Source: Prevotellaceae bacterium (GTDB lineage: Bacteria; Bacteroidota; Bacteroidia; Bacteroidales; Bacteroidaceae). Taken from it: a stretch of DNA of 49,501 nt. The notes below the pieces were generated by a model. It saw only the letters and a program-made list of their open reading frames with translations, searched no databases and had not been told where the DNA came from. Below are positions 1 through 7,853 of the stretch, in pieces (within the stretch, counting starts at the first letter, position 1; each line of letters starts with the position of its first letter). Made by a program: the position numbers and the translations under genes. Location of the stretch: NCBI GenBank assembly GCA_015257125.1, contig JABZKU010000016.1, forward strand, positions 1-49,501. Reading direction: 5' to 3'.

Positions 1-745
1 ACCGTCTCGATCAACGACCTTTTTCTCAGTAGAATTTTATCGCGTAGATGCATCAACGAGTTCTTCATGTTCTTGCGTATGCGAGTGATCAGGTGAATGT
101 CGTCGACAAACAATTCTTCGAAAAGACTCCGGGAGATGTATCCCTTGTTCGCCACGAGTTTTCCGAAGATCTTCTCTGTAAACTTCTTGTTTTTCAGTGG
201 GGTGCGATCATCCGTATTGGCTGGTGTCAACTGCCATTGGACGATTTCTCCGCGGTCGTTGATAATGATGTGCAGTTTGAAACCGAAGAACCACCCCATA
301 GTCCCTTTGCCACTTGTGGCAAATCCCCGAAAGGTTTTGTGCCTTCTCGATCGCTTGTCGTGACACACCCGAATGAGGGTGGAGTCAATGATCGAGATGC
401 CGGTGCAATCGCCCAAACAACAGTTGTTGAGAAAGAAATAAAGTTTGAGAGAAACCATTTGCTCACGTTCCACAAAGCGATTGTAAGAGAGCACGACGGG
501 AAAGTGTTGTCGCCACTCTTTGCAGATCATTTGGGTGTAGAAAGCCTTGAGTGTTCGGTATCCAGAAAGGTGAAAGAGGATGAGAATGGTGATAATTTCG
601 CTGTCGCTCATCTTAAAAGCGCGATTTCTCCTCTTTTTCCGTCTTCGCCAATCGCTTTTTTCTTGAACTGCGGTTCAATTTGCTTACAGAATTCGTCGAC
701 CGAATAAAAGATTTCCGTTATCTTTGCAGTGTAATCAGTGTTCAT
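1..745 (-). pseudogene. IS982-family transposase, frameshifted and cut by the window edge
   Basis: Read on the minus strand from the ATG at 745-743, the sequence encodes an IS982-type DDE transposase. The N-terminal part (MNTDYTAKITEIFYSVDEF) runs 45 codons and stops at 610-608. The rest of the protein continues in another frame from 611 (MSDSEIITILILFHLSGYR) and is still open at base 1, ending in a family-typical LLRKRSLIET. The two frames join if the run of five T at 634-638 had six, so a single-base loss explains the break. The first catalytic Asp is present in IIDST. The second, expected in a DKGY motif, reads NKGY (codon 149-147, AAC in place of GAC). IS982 elements normally use one uninterrupted ORF, so this looks like a dead copy. 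The C-terminus and left inverted repeat lie outside the window. Confidence 0.85.
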
Positions 746-808
746 GTGGAATAGTAACTATTTGGTTATCAGTTATAAAGTTGCGAATTTCTTGACACAT
801 GAACAAGT

Positions 809-841
809 ATCCCACCGATTAAGTTACTTAGTCTGTGGGAT
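809..841. terminator. Imperfect hairpin upstream of the IS982 copy
   Basis: A 15-bp stem with two mismatches (arms 809-823 and 827-841, loop TTA) is followed on the plus strand by TTATTTTTAG. It has the form of a rho-independent terminator. It could also be part of the insertion sequence end. No complete plus-strand gene lies just before it. Confidence 0.35.
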
Positions 842-859
842 TATTTTTAGAGGAAATGC

Positions 860-1041
860 TTAGCCCGAACTCAGGTCTGATAAGGAGTTTGTATAAGGCT
901 GTTTTTTAGCCCGCTAAGGCCATCGGCAACGACTCCTGCCACCTCCTATCCTAACTGCTCGAGATAGACTAATCCCTGCTTATAGTCCTCGATTCGTTCT
1001 TTTCCTCGAATGAAGAAATGGTGGAGGATATGGTGAGTTGC
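860..1041 (-). pseudogene. Scrap of a MULE-type transposase
   Basis: On the minus strand from 1041, one frame reads ATHHILHHFFIRGKERIEDY, then KQGLVYLEQLG, a stop, and EVAGVVADGLSGLKNSLIQT. The pattern YKQGLxYLEQLGYxVxGVVxDGLxGL resembles the catalytic-core region of Bacteroidota transposases of the MULE-like group, where a VVCDG/VVADG motif carries a catalytic Asp. There is an in-frame stop and no start or C-terminus, so only a fragment remains. The assignment rests on recalled family motifs and is tentative. Confidence 0.4.
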
Positions 1042-1193
1042 TGCATACAAAAAAAATCAACAGAAGACCCAGGGGGGGGATTAAAGCTTAAAACATTAAA
1101 AATATAGTCTCTCAAAAGAAGGGTTTAATTTTGTGCTTATCGATTGAGTCTATGACGGCATAAAACGCAAAGAAATAATTTTTCTTTCTTTCA

Positions 1194-1224
1194 TTGCCTC
1201 TTCACCTGGTTATTATTAACTTTG
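1194..1224 (+). promoter_or_regulatory. Bacteroidota-type promoter before the broken XRE gene
   Basis: TTG at 1194-1196, a 20-nt spacer and TAACTTTG at 1217-1224 match the Bacteroidota -33/-7 consensus exactly. The ATG of the broken XRE gene lies 22 nt downstream at 1246, so the promoter has outlived its reading frame. Confidence 0.65.
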
Positions 1225-1245
1225 CCCAAAATTCGTGCCTAAGCG

Positions 1246-1460
1246 ATGATAACAATAGATTTGAACTGGATTAAGGCCGTGTTGGCTGAACAGAAGAAGA
1301 CCTCCAAAAGGTAGGCGAGATTGACAAGGATCCCGCCAACGTGTCGATATGGTGCACTAACAGGGTGAATCCAAGCATAGAGACACTGCAGAAAATAGCA
1401 ATCACACTTGACGTGAACATACGCCAACTGTTCATCCCCACCAAGTGGCAGCACATGTAG
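1246..1460 (+). pseudogene. XRE-family helix-turn-helix regulator, frameshifted
   Basis: The frame from the ATG at 1246 reads MITIDLNWIKAVLAEQKKTS, then KR and a stop. Shifting frame at about 1310 gives GEIDKDPANVSIWCTNRVNP, then SIETLQKIAITLDVNIRQLF up to TAG at 1460. Together these form a whole Cro/C1-type HTH protein of about 70 residues: helix 1, the TSKxxG turn, the recognition helix VSIWCTNRVNPS, and the LxKIAxxLDVNIRQLF tail seen in small Bacteroidota regulators. The join needs a small indel near AAAAGGTAGGC. The expected promoter stands just upstream. It may once have regulated the accessory region. Confidence 0.7.
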
Positions 1461-1476
1461 TTGCGTCAATTATTAA

Positions 1477-1647
1477 ATAGTTAAAGATCTTGCGTTCAAA
1501 GAAACTTCTAAAAAGGTAATCAACAACCTCGGCGGGCTGCTTTATAATTTTGCGCTAAGCATACCTCAAGATTCCAATTCCATGACAGATTTCTGCCTGT
1601 CAATCAGTGAAAGCGAGAAAGATTTGGCAGCATTCGTGAAAAACTGA
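1477..1647 (+). other. Open fragment without a start codon
   Basis: A frame is open from ATA at 1477 to TGA at 1645-1647 (57 codons). It reads protein-like, with segments such as INNLGGLLYNFALSIP and MTDFCLSISESEKDLAAFVK, but has no ATG at its head and follows a stop. It could be the 3' end of a decayed gene displaced downstream of the XRE pseudogene. I do not recognise the family. Confidence 0.25.
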
Positions 1648-1761
1648 TGTGTAGAGGTGAAATAGCCCTATTTTAGTTTGTTTCACTTTGGCTTTTTACT
1701 GACGATGTTGTATACATGCTTCATGTGTAATGCTTGATTAATACTACAAGAAGAAAAAGAA

Positions 1762-4700
1762 ATGCCTACGATAAAGATAAATATAGACTATCTCAAGACT
1801 GTGAACTACGCACTGTATCACAACAGGATACCGGTGTGCCAGTCGGTGGAGCTGACCAATACGTTGCAGCGTAATATCGGCGATGTGAGGGTGGTGTGCG
1901 AGGGCGAGTATATGAGCCAAAGCGAGAGCGATCTGATAGAACAGATTGCTACCGGCGACACGCTGCGCATTGCCCCTTTCGACATTGCACCGGACGTAAA
2001 CCGACTGGCGAGCCTCACGGAGCGCATCATTACCAGCTTCACACTGAAGGTGATGGGTGGCAATGAGGTTGTGGCTCAGGAAAGCTATGAGATTGAGCTG
2101 ATGCCCTACGACCACTGGCTGGGTTCAAGGATTCTGCCGCAGACCATCACTTCATTCGTTACGCCCAACCATCCCGCCATAGAGGCGCTGATACCTCAGG
2201 TGGGAGCCATGCTGAAACAGATGACGGGTACCTCGGCCCTGATAGAATATCAGAGCGGCAACAGTAACGATGTGAGGGCGCAGGTGGCTGCAGCCTTCGC
2301 TACGGTGCACCAGCAGGGTGTCGTTTATCGCAGTATGCCTGCAAGCTATGAGGTGATAGGCCAACGTGTGAACATGCCCGACCAGGTGCTGGCGAAGAAA
2401 CTGGGCAACTGCATAGAACTGACGCTGTTGATGGCTTCGGTGTTGGAAAACATCGGCATCAACACTGTTGTCATCTTCCAGAAAGGCCATGCCTATCTGG
2501 GCGTGTGGCTTGTGGACGACTGCTACACCTGCAGCATGTGTGACGACGCTTCGTTCATAGAGAAGAAGATATCGCGCGGCATCGACGAGATGCTGGTGCT
2601 AGAATGTACCACGGTGACCAGTGAAAAGACTTCTTTTGAGGAGGCGGTGAGAGTGGCCGAGCGGAACTTGGCCGACCACAGTCTATTCGATATGTTCATC
2701 GATGTGAAGCGTAGCCGCCTGGAACACATTCTACCTTTGCCCACACGAGTGCAGAACGGTGCGGAGTGGACCTTCGACACCAAAGGTGTAGAACACGATG
2801 CCTGCATAGTGAACCTCAAGGTGCACGACCGCTACGACCTGAGCAATATTAACGACACGAAGAAAGACATCACGAAGTATGACATCTGGGAACGTAAGTT
2901 GCTCGACTTCTCGCTGCGCAACTCCCTGCTGAACCTCTATCTGCGCCGCAAGGCCATACAGTTCATCTCCTTCGACATTGACTGCATAGAGGATCACCTG
3001 CAGGACGGTGAGGAGTATTGCATCTATCCCAAACCCAATGTGGAGTTTGCGTTTGACACCAGCGAAGGACTGGTGCGTTCAAAGCTCAACGAACCTCTGC
3101 ATGAGCTTATCAGCAGCGACATAGAACATCACCGTCTGCACACCTATCAGACGGAAGGCGAGACACGCGATGTGCTGAAGAACATCTATCGTACGGCCAG
3201 GAACGCCATAGAGGAGACCGGTGCCAACTCGCTGTTCCTTGCCATAGGCATGCTACGCTGGTACGAATCGCCGCAAAGCGAGACACCTCGCTATGCGCCG
3301 CTGCTGTTGTTGCCCGTGGAAATGGTTTATAAGAAAGGTAACTACTACATACGCACCCGCGACGAGGAGATATCGCTCAACATCACCTTGGTGGAGTATC
3401 TCCGACAGATTCATGACATACGCATCAACGGTCTCGACCCTCTGCCCACCGATGACAGCGGTGTGGATGTGCCGCTTATCTTCGCAGCCATCCGCGACGC
3501 ACTGAAGGAGCAGAATCGCTGGGATGTAGAGGAAGAATGTCTGCTCGGCACCTTCTCATTCAGCAAATTTCTTATGTGGAACGATATTCACAACCACAGG
3601 GAAGAGCTGCAACAGAACAACGTCATCGCCAGTCTGGTGGCCAACAGCCTGACGTGGTCGCCAGAGCCTATCACCGACAATCTCAAAGATATTGACAGTA
3701 CGATGTCACCTGCTGAAATCGCCCTGCCGGTGGCTGTTGACTCGTCGCAGATGGCTGCGGTGATAGAAGGCGGCAAGGGACATTCCTACATACTTTATGG
3801 CCCTCCGGGAACTGGTAAGTCGCAGACCATCACCAACCTCATCGCCAACGCTCTCTATCAAGGCAAACGTGTGCTGTTTGTGGCAGAGAAGATGGCGGCA
3901 CTGAGCGTGGTGCAAAGCCGACTTGCAAAGATAGGCCTCGACCCGTTCTGCCTGGAGTTGCACTCCAATAAAGTCACGAAACGCCACGTGCTTCAGCAGT
4001 TGGAGAAAGCTCTAAACGTATTGCATATCAAGTCGCCCTCCGACTATCAGTCGCAAGCCAACAAGATATTCGAGCAGCGAAAAGCGTTGATCGATTATAT
4101 GAATGCGCTTCACTCGGTGGACAAGACAGATTGTCTCTCACTCTACGACTGCATACTGCGCTATGAGCAGATAAGCGCAGAACCTATGCACGACTTCGCC
4201 TATGCCTCAGAGCTTGACACACTGCTCGCGGCAGAGGGCGTGAAGGGGGTGGAAGAGATGCTTGGCAGCCGTTTTGATACGGTCATCAAACTTGTGGGCC
4301 AGCCGTCGAAGCATCCGCTTAACGGCTTGCGTCTTGACCGCGCCATGCTTGCCAACAGCGACAGCATAGTGAGCACGATGCGTAAAGACATGGACATCAT
4401 CAGTGACATGATACGAAAGGCCGACGAACTGAAAGACACACCGGCATTGCGCGAGAAACTCCTGCGCGACAACACCGAAAAACTATTCAGTGAGGATGGT
4501 GAGCAATTGTATCAAGACTGGCGTGAGGCGAAAGCTAAATGGTTCCTGCCACGATTCTTTGCCAAGAAAAGTTTTGTAAAACGGTTCAAGGAATATAACG
4601 CACTGATAACAGAGGGAGAGATTGACGGTCTTCTCAACTCACTCATCAGCTATCAGCAGAAGCACGAACGCATAGATCAGCTGCGGGCAATTCTGAAACA

Positions 4701-7059
4701 GTATCTTGGAATAGAGACCACTGCGGATGAGCTGCCAGAGTTGTCCATCCTGCAAGATTGCGTAAACAGACTCGGCAAATGGATAAGCCATGCCTCTGCA
4801 ATGCGCGACTGGCTGCACTGGTCGGAGTACAGCGACGAAATGACCAAGCACGGCATGGGCTGTGTGGTGAAGGCGATGGAGAATGAGGCACATACGCCTC
4901 ATGCCATGCGTGAAGCCTATCTCAAAGCGCTCTTCAAACACAAGGCAGAAGAGAGGATACGCAAATCGGATGCACTGGTAACGTTTGCAGGTATGATCTT
5001 CGACGACAAGGTGGCCGCCTACAAGCGTATGACGGAGGAGTTCCAGCTGCTCACACAGAAAGAACTATATTCCCGGCTGGCCGCCAATGTGCCTCGTGTG
5101 ACCGACAACCTTGACAGCAGCAGTGAGATAGGTCTGCTGAGTCGCAATGTGAGCAATGGTGGACGCGGACTGTCCATGCGCGACCTCTTTGTGAAGATGC
5201 CGACATTATTGCCCCGCCTTTGCCCATGTATGCTGATGAGCCCGATGAGCGTGGCGCAGTATCTGAGTCTTGCCAACGACAAGTTCGACCTTGTGGTGTT
5301 TGACGAAGCCTCGCAGATGCCCACATGCGAGGCTGTGGGAGCCATAGCCCGTGGTAAATCGCTGATAGTGGTGGGCGATCCAAAGCAGATGCCGCCCACT
5401 AGTTTCTTCTCGTCGACCAATGTGGACGAGGAGGAAGCCGCGTACGACGACATGGAGAGCATACTTGAGGATTGCCGCACGCTGCATATACCCTCGTTGC
5501 AGCTGTCGTGGCACTATCGCTCACGTCATGAAAGTCTCATCGCTTTCTCCAACAGCGAATATTACGATGGCTCGCTCATCACCTTCCCTTCTGTCGACGA
5601 CCAGCGCACCAAGGTGCACCATGTGCCGGTGGCGGGTTTCTATGACAAGGGAGGCAAGCGCCAGAACAAAGCCGAAGCAGAGGCTATAGTTAAGGAGATA
5701 GAACGTCGCCTGAGTGACAAGAAACTCTGTGCGAAGAGTATCGGTGTGATTGCCTTCAGTGTGGTGCAGCAGAGTCTTATCGAGGATATGTTGCAAGACT
5801 TGCTCGACAAGAACAAAACTCTGCACGATGCCGCCGAGCAGATGTATGAGCCCATCTTTGTGAAGAACCTTGAGAATGTGCAGGGCGATGAGCGCGACGT
5901 GATACTCTTCTCCATAGGCTATGGTCCGAACAAAGATGGCAAGGTGTCGATGAACTTCGGTCCGCTGAACAATAGTGGAGGCGAACGACGACTCAATGTG
6001 GCGGTGAGCCGTGCCAGAGAGGAGATGTTTATCTATTCCACCCTCAAGTCATCGGACATTGACTTGCGCCGCTCCAAGGCGCGTGGCGTGGAGGGACTGA
6101 AGCATTTCCTTGAGTTTGTGGAGACACAGTCGCTGCCATTGTCGGCTGCTGTTCAGACTAAGAACAACGACACGATTCTTGCCCAGCAGATAGCCGAGAG
6201 ACTGAGATCCAAGGGCTATGAGGTGTCTACCAATATAGGGCGTAGCCAATTTAAGGTGGATGTGGCTGTAGGCGATGCAAAGCGTCCGGGTATCTATCAA
6301 CTGGGCATTCTGCTTGACGGCGAAGGCTATCGCGACACCCATACCACTCGTGACCGTGAGATTGTGCAGCCCTCGGTACTCGGCATGCTCCATTGGCAAA
6401 TAATGCGTATATGGAGTGTAGACTGGTTCAACAACCCCGAGTATGTTATCAGCCGTATAGAGGAGAAACTGGCTTCAACGGATAGCACCGAAGAGGAGAC
6501 TACTGTCCAGCATTTCGACATATCGGAAGAACAGATAGAAGAGCAGACCACTGCTGCCAAGGAATATGTGTTTTGTGAGATGAGTAAGACAAAGGCTACT
6601 AATATGGATGACGGTGAGTTGATTCGCGAAGTCATCAAGATGGAGCAGCCGGTGACCTTCATGTACCTGTGCCGCAGGATATGCAACCTGCGTGACATGG
6701 CGCGTGTAACGGTCGCCACCCAGCGGATGGTGGAGCCTTATCTCTCTCAATTCCATAAGGATGAGAACGGCGACCTGTGGCTTACGAAAGAAGATAGCGA
6801 GAACTACGCTGGTTATCGTCCCAACTCTGGGCGTGATGTGGGTGACATACCTATGTCGGAGTTGAAGACCGTCGTATGCGAATCGCTTTCGGAACAAGTT
6901 GCTCTCAGCCCGGGTATTCTTACGCTGTATGCCGCCAAGAAGCTTGGCTTCGCCCGGCGTGGCGCGAATGTGGATGCCGCACTCAACAAAGCGGTGCAGA
7001 AGCTCCTGGCCGACGGCAAGATAGAATCTGTAGGCGAGAATGTGAGGCTGAAACAATAA
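1762..7059 (+). CDS. Giant SF1 helicase: transglutaminase-like, DUF4011, helicase, Vsr-like nuclease, DUF3320
   Basis: This 1765-residue protein is an ATP-driven superfamily 1 (COG1112-like) helicase with added domains. Residues 200-255 look transglutaminase-like (GNC217IELTLLMASVLE, then GH243AYLGVW and D252/D253), so a Cys-His-Asp triad is possible. A DUF4011 segment (WERKLLDFSLRNSLLN) starts near 374. The helicase core has Walker A GPPGTGKS at 680-687, Walker B DEAS at 1181-1184, GDPKQMPP from 1205, LSWHYRSR, QGDERD at 1374-1379 and VAVSRARE from 1413. Residues 1471-1570 (FKVDVAV, GILLDGEGY) fit the MTES_1575/Vsr endonuclease fold, with D1500, D1519 and E1521 as candidate metal ligands. 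The C-terminus matches DUF3320 (LCRRICNLRDM). It begins a three-gene operon, 29 nt before the LemA gene. ATA isoleucine codons are frequent, unlike the core genes. Substrate and role are unknown. Confidence 0.88.
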   Translation: MPTIKINIDYLKTVNYALYHNRIPVCQSVELTNTLQRNIGDVRVVCEGEYMSQSESDLIEQIATGDTLRIAPFDIAPDVNRLASLTERIITSFTLKVMGGNEVVAQESYEIELMPYDHWLGSRILPQTITSFVTPNHPAIEALIPQVGAMLKQMTGTSALIEYQSGNSNDVRAQVAAAFATVHQQGVVYRSMPASYEVIGQRVNMPDQVLAKKLGNCIELTLLMASVLENIGINTVVIFQKGHAYLGVWLVDDCYTCSMCDDASFIEKKISRGIDEMLVLECTTVTSEKTSFEEAVRVAERNLADHSLFDMFIDVKRSRLEHILPLPTRVQNGAEWTFDTKGVEHDACIVNLKVHDRYDLSNINDTKKDITKYDIWERKLLDFSLRNSLLNLYLRRKAIQFISFDIDCIEDHLQDGEEYCIYPKPNVEFAFDTSEGLVRSKLNEPLHELISSDIEHHRLHTYQTEGETRDVLKNIYRTARNAIEETGANSLFLAIGMLRWYESPQSETPRYAPLLLLPVEMVYKKGNYYIRTRDEEISLNITLVEYLRQIHDIRINGLDPLPTDDSGVDVPLIFAAIRDALKEQNRWDVEEECLLGTFSFSKFLMWNDIHNHREELQQNNVIASLVANSLTWSPEPITDNLKDIDSTMSPAEIALPVAVDSSQMAAVIEGGKGHSYILYGPPGTGKSQTITNLIANALYQGKRVLFVAEKMAALSVVQSRLAKIGLDPFCLELHSNKVTKRHVLQQLEKALNVLHIKSPSDYQSQANKIFEQRKALIDYMNALHSVDKTDCLSLYDCILRYEQISAEPMHDFAYASELDTLLAAEGVKGVEEMLGSRFDTVIKLVGQPSKHPLNGLRLDRAMLANSDSIVSTMRKDMDIISDMIRKADELKDTPALREKLLRDNTEKLFSEDGEQLYQDWREAKAKWFLPRFFAKKSFVKRFKEYNALITEGEIDGLLNSLISYQQKHERIDQLRAILKQYLGIETTADELPELSILQDCVNRLGKWISHASAMRDWLHWSEYSDEMTKHGMGCVVKAMENEAHTPHAMREAYLKALFKHKAEERIRKSDALVTFAGMIFDDKVAAYKRMTEEFQLLTQKELYSRLAANVPRVTDNLDSSSEIGLLSRNVSNGGRGLSMRDLFVKMPTLLPRLCPCMLMSPMSVAQYLSLANDKFDLVVFDEASQMPTCEAVGAIARGKSLIVVGDPKQMPPTSFFSSTNVDEEEAAYDDMESILEDCRTLHIPSLQLSWHYRSRHESLIAFSNSEYYDGSLITFPSVDDQRTKVHHVPVAGFYDKGGKRQNKAEAEAIVKEIERRLSDKKLCAKSIGVIAFSVVQQSLIEDMLQDLLDKNKTLHDAAEQMYEPIFVKNLENVQGDERDVILFSIGYGPNKDGKVSMNFGPLNNSGGERRLNVAVSRAREEMFIYSTLKSSDIDLRRSKARGVEGLKHFLEFVETQSLPLSAAVQTKNNDTILAQQIAERLRSKGYEVSTNIGRSQFKVDVAVGDAKRPGIYQLGILLDGEGYRDTHTTRDREIVQPSVLGMLHWQIMRIWSVDWFNNPEYVISRIEEKLASTDSTEEETTVQHFDISEEQIEEQTTAAKEYVFCEMSKTKATNMDDGELIREVIKMEQPVTFMYLCRRICNLRDMARVTVATQRMVEPYLSQFHKDENGDLWLTKEDSENYAGYRPNSGRDVGDIPMSELKTVVCESLSEQVALSPGILTLYAAKKLGFARRGANVDAALNKAVQKLLADGKIESVGENVRLKQ

Positions 7060-7088
7060 AGATGATAACTATTTAAAATACTACTATT

Positions 7089-7841
7089 ATGGCAAACTTA
7101 TTAGACGAGGTTACGGGACCTGTGAATGACAATGGCCGTGACATTCATGTGATTGACAAGCAACTGCCAGTGGAGATTGGCTTTGGCTCAACACTGTTTG
7201 AGATTGCATTGTGGGTGGTAATCCCCGTGCTTGTACTGGCGTATGTGGCGCTGTTCGGCTCTACGTTGGAGAATCCGCTTATGGTGGGAGTTGTGGGCTG
7301 TCTGGCTGGCATTATGCCAGGTGTTATCTTCATCTTCATGAAGATTTCAGCTCGCAACTACTTTCAGCAACTGGAGCAGCGTATACAAGCCGAGGCTTCC
7401 AATATCGACAATTTCCTTGAGCAGCGTGTGCAGATATTGCAGAACGTGGTGGGACTCGTGGAGCGTGCCATCGACCTTGACAAAGACGTGATGAAGACTG
7501 TGGCGGCCTATCGCGGCGGAGCAAACATTAACGACCAGAATCGCTCGGAGGTGAACGCACTGGTGAACACCGCCTTCGGCAGACTCTTTCCTCAGGTGGA
7601 GGCTTATCCTGAGCTGAAGGCACACAACGCCATTGCCGATGCCATGCAGCAGAACAACTACTTGCAACGTGAGATAACAGCGGCACGCACGGTATACAAC
7701 AGTCGCGTGACGCAGTGGAATACCGAGATTTTCTCTTGGCCTACCAAGCAGATAGTGGCAGCACGTCAGGGTTACACCACGCGCATTCCGTTCACTGCTT
7801 CGGCAGAGACACGCGCCGCCGCACGTAGCAAGTTCTTCTAA
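7089..7841 (+). CDS. LemA-family protein with two N-terminal membrane segments
   Basis: This 250-residue protein has two hydrophobic segments at about 36-56 and 63-84, then a helical LemA domain. The domain shows the family pattern LEQRVQILQNVVGLVE, a central EVNALVNTAFGRLFPQVEAY PELKA stretch, NNYLQREITAARTVYN, and the closing NxxxFSWPTKQI-like segment. LemA proteins are membrane-anchored coiled-coil proteins of unclear function. Most have a single N-terminal anchor, so two segments are a small departure. The gene sits 29 nt after the helicase and 12 nt before the next membrane protein, so the three are probably cotranscribed. The order suggests a membrane platform working with the helicase, which is inference. 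Confidence 0.85.
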   Translation: MANLLDEVTGPVNDNGRDIHVIDKQLPVEIGFGSTLFEIALWVVIPVLVLAYVALFGSTLENPLMVGVVGCLAGIMPGVIFIFMKISARNYFQQLEQRIQAEASNIDNFLEQRVQILQNVVGLVERAIDLDKDVMKTVAAYRGGANINDQNRSEVNALVNTAFGRLFPQVEAYPELKAHNAIADAMQQNNYLQREITAARTVYNSRVTQWNTEIFSWPTKQIVAARQGYTTRIPFTASAETRAAARSKFF

Positions 7842-7853
7842 GATACAGAAATT

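Noticed and set aside
48..707. 219-codon plus-strand open frame at the left end
   Set aside because: It is opposite the IS982 transposase, whose reverse-strand translation gives clear family motifs.
608..745. Programmed frameshift in the IS982 transposase
   Set aside because: IS982 elements normally have a single frame, and a second inactivating change is present, so decay is the simpler reading.
1762..7059. Restriction-modification enzyme
   Set aside because: There is no methyltransferase or specificity domain in or near the gene. The helicase and nuclease motifs fit the DUF4011/DUF3320 family better.
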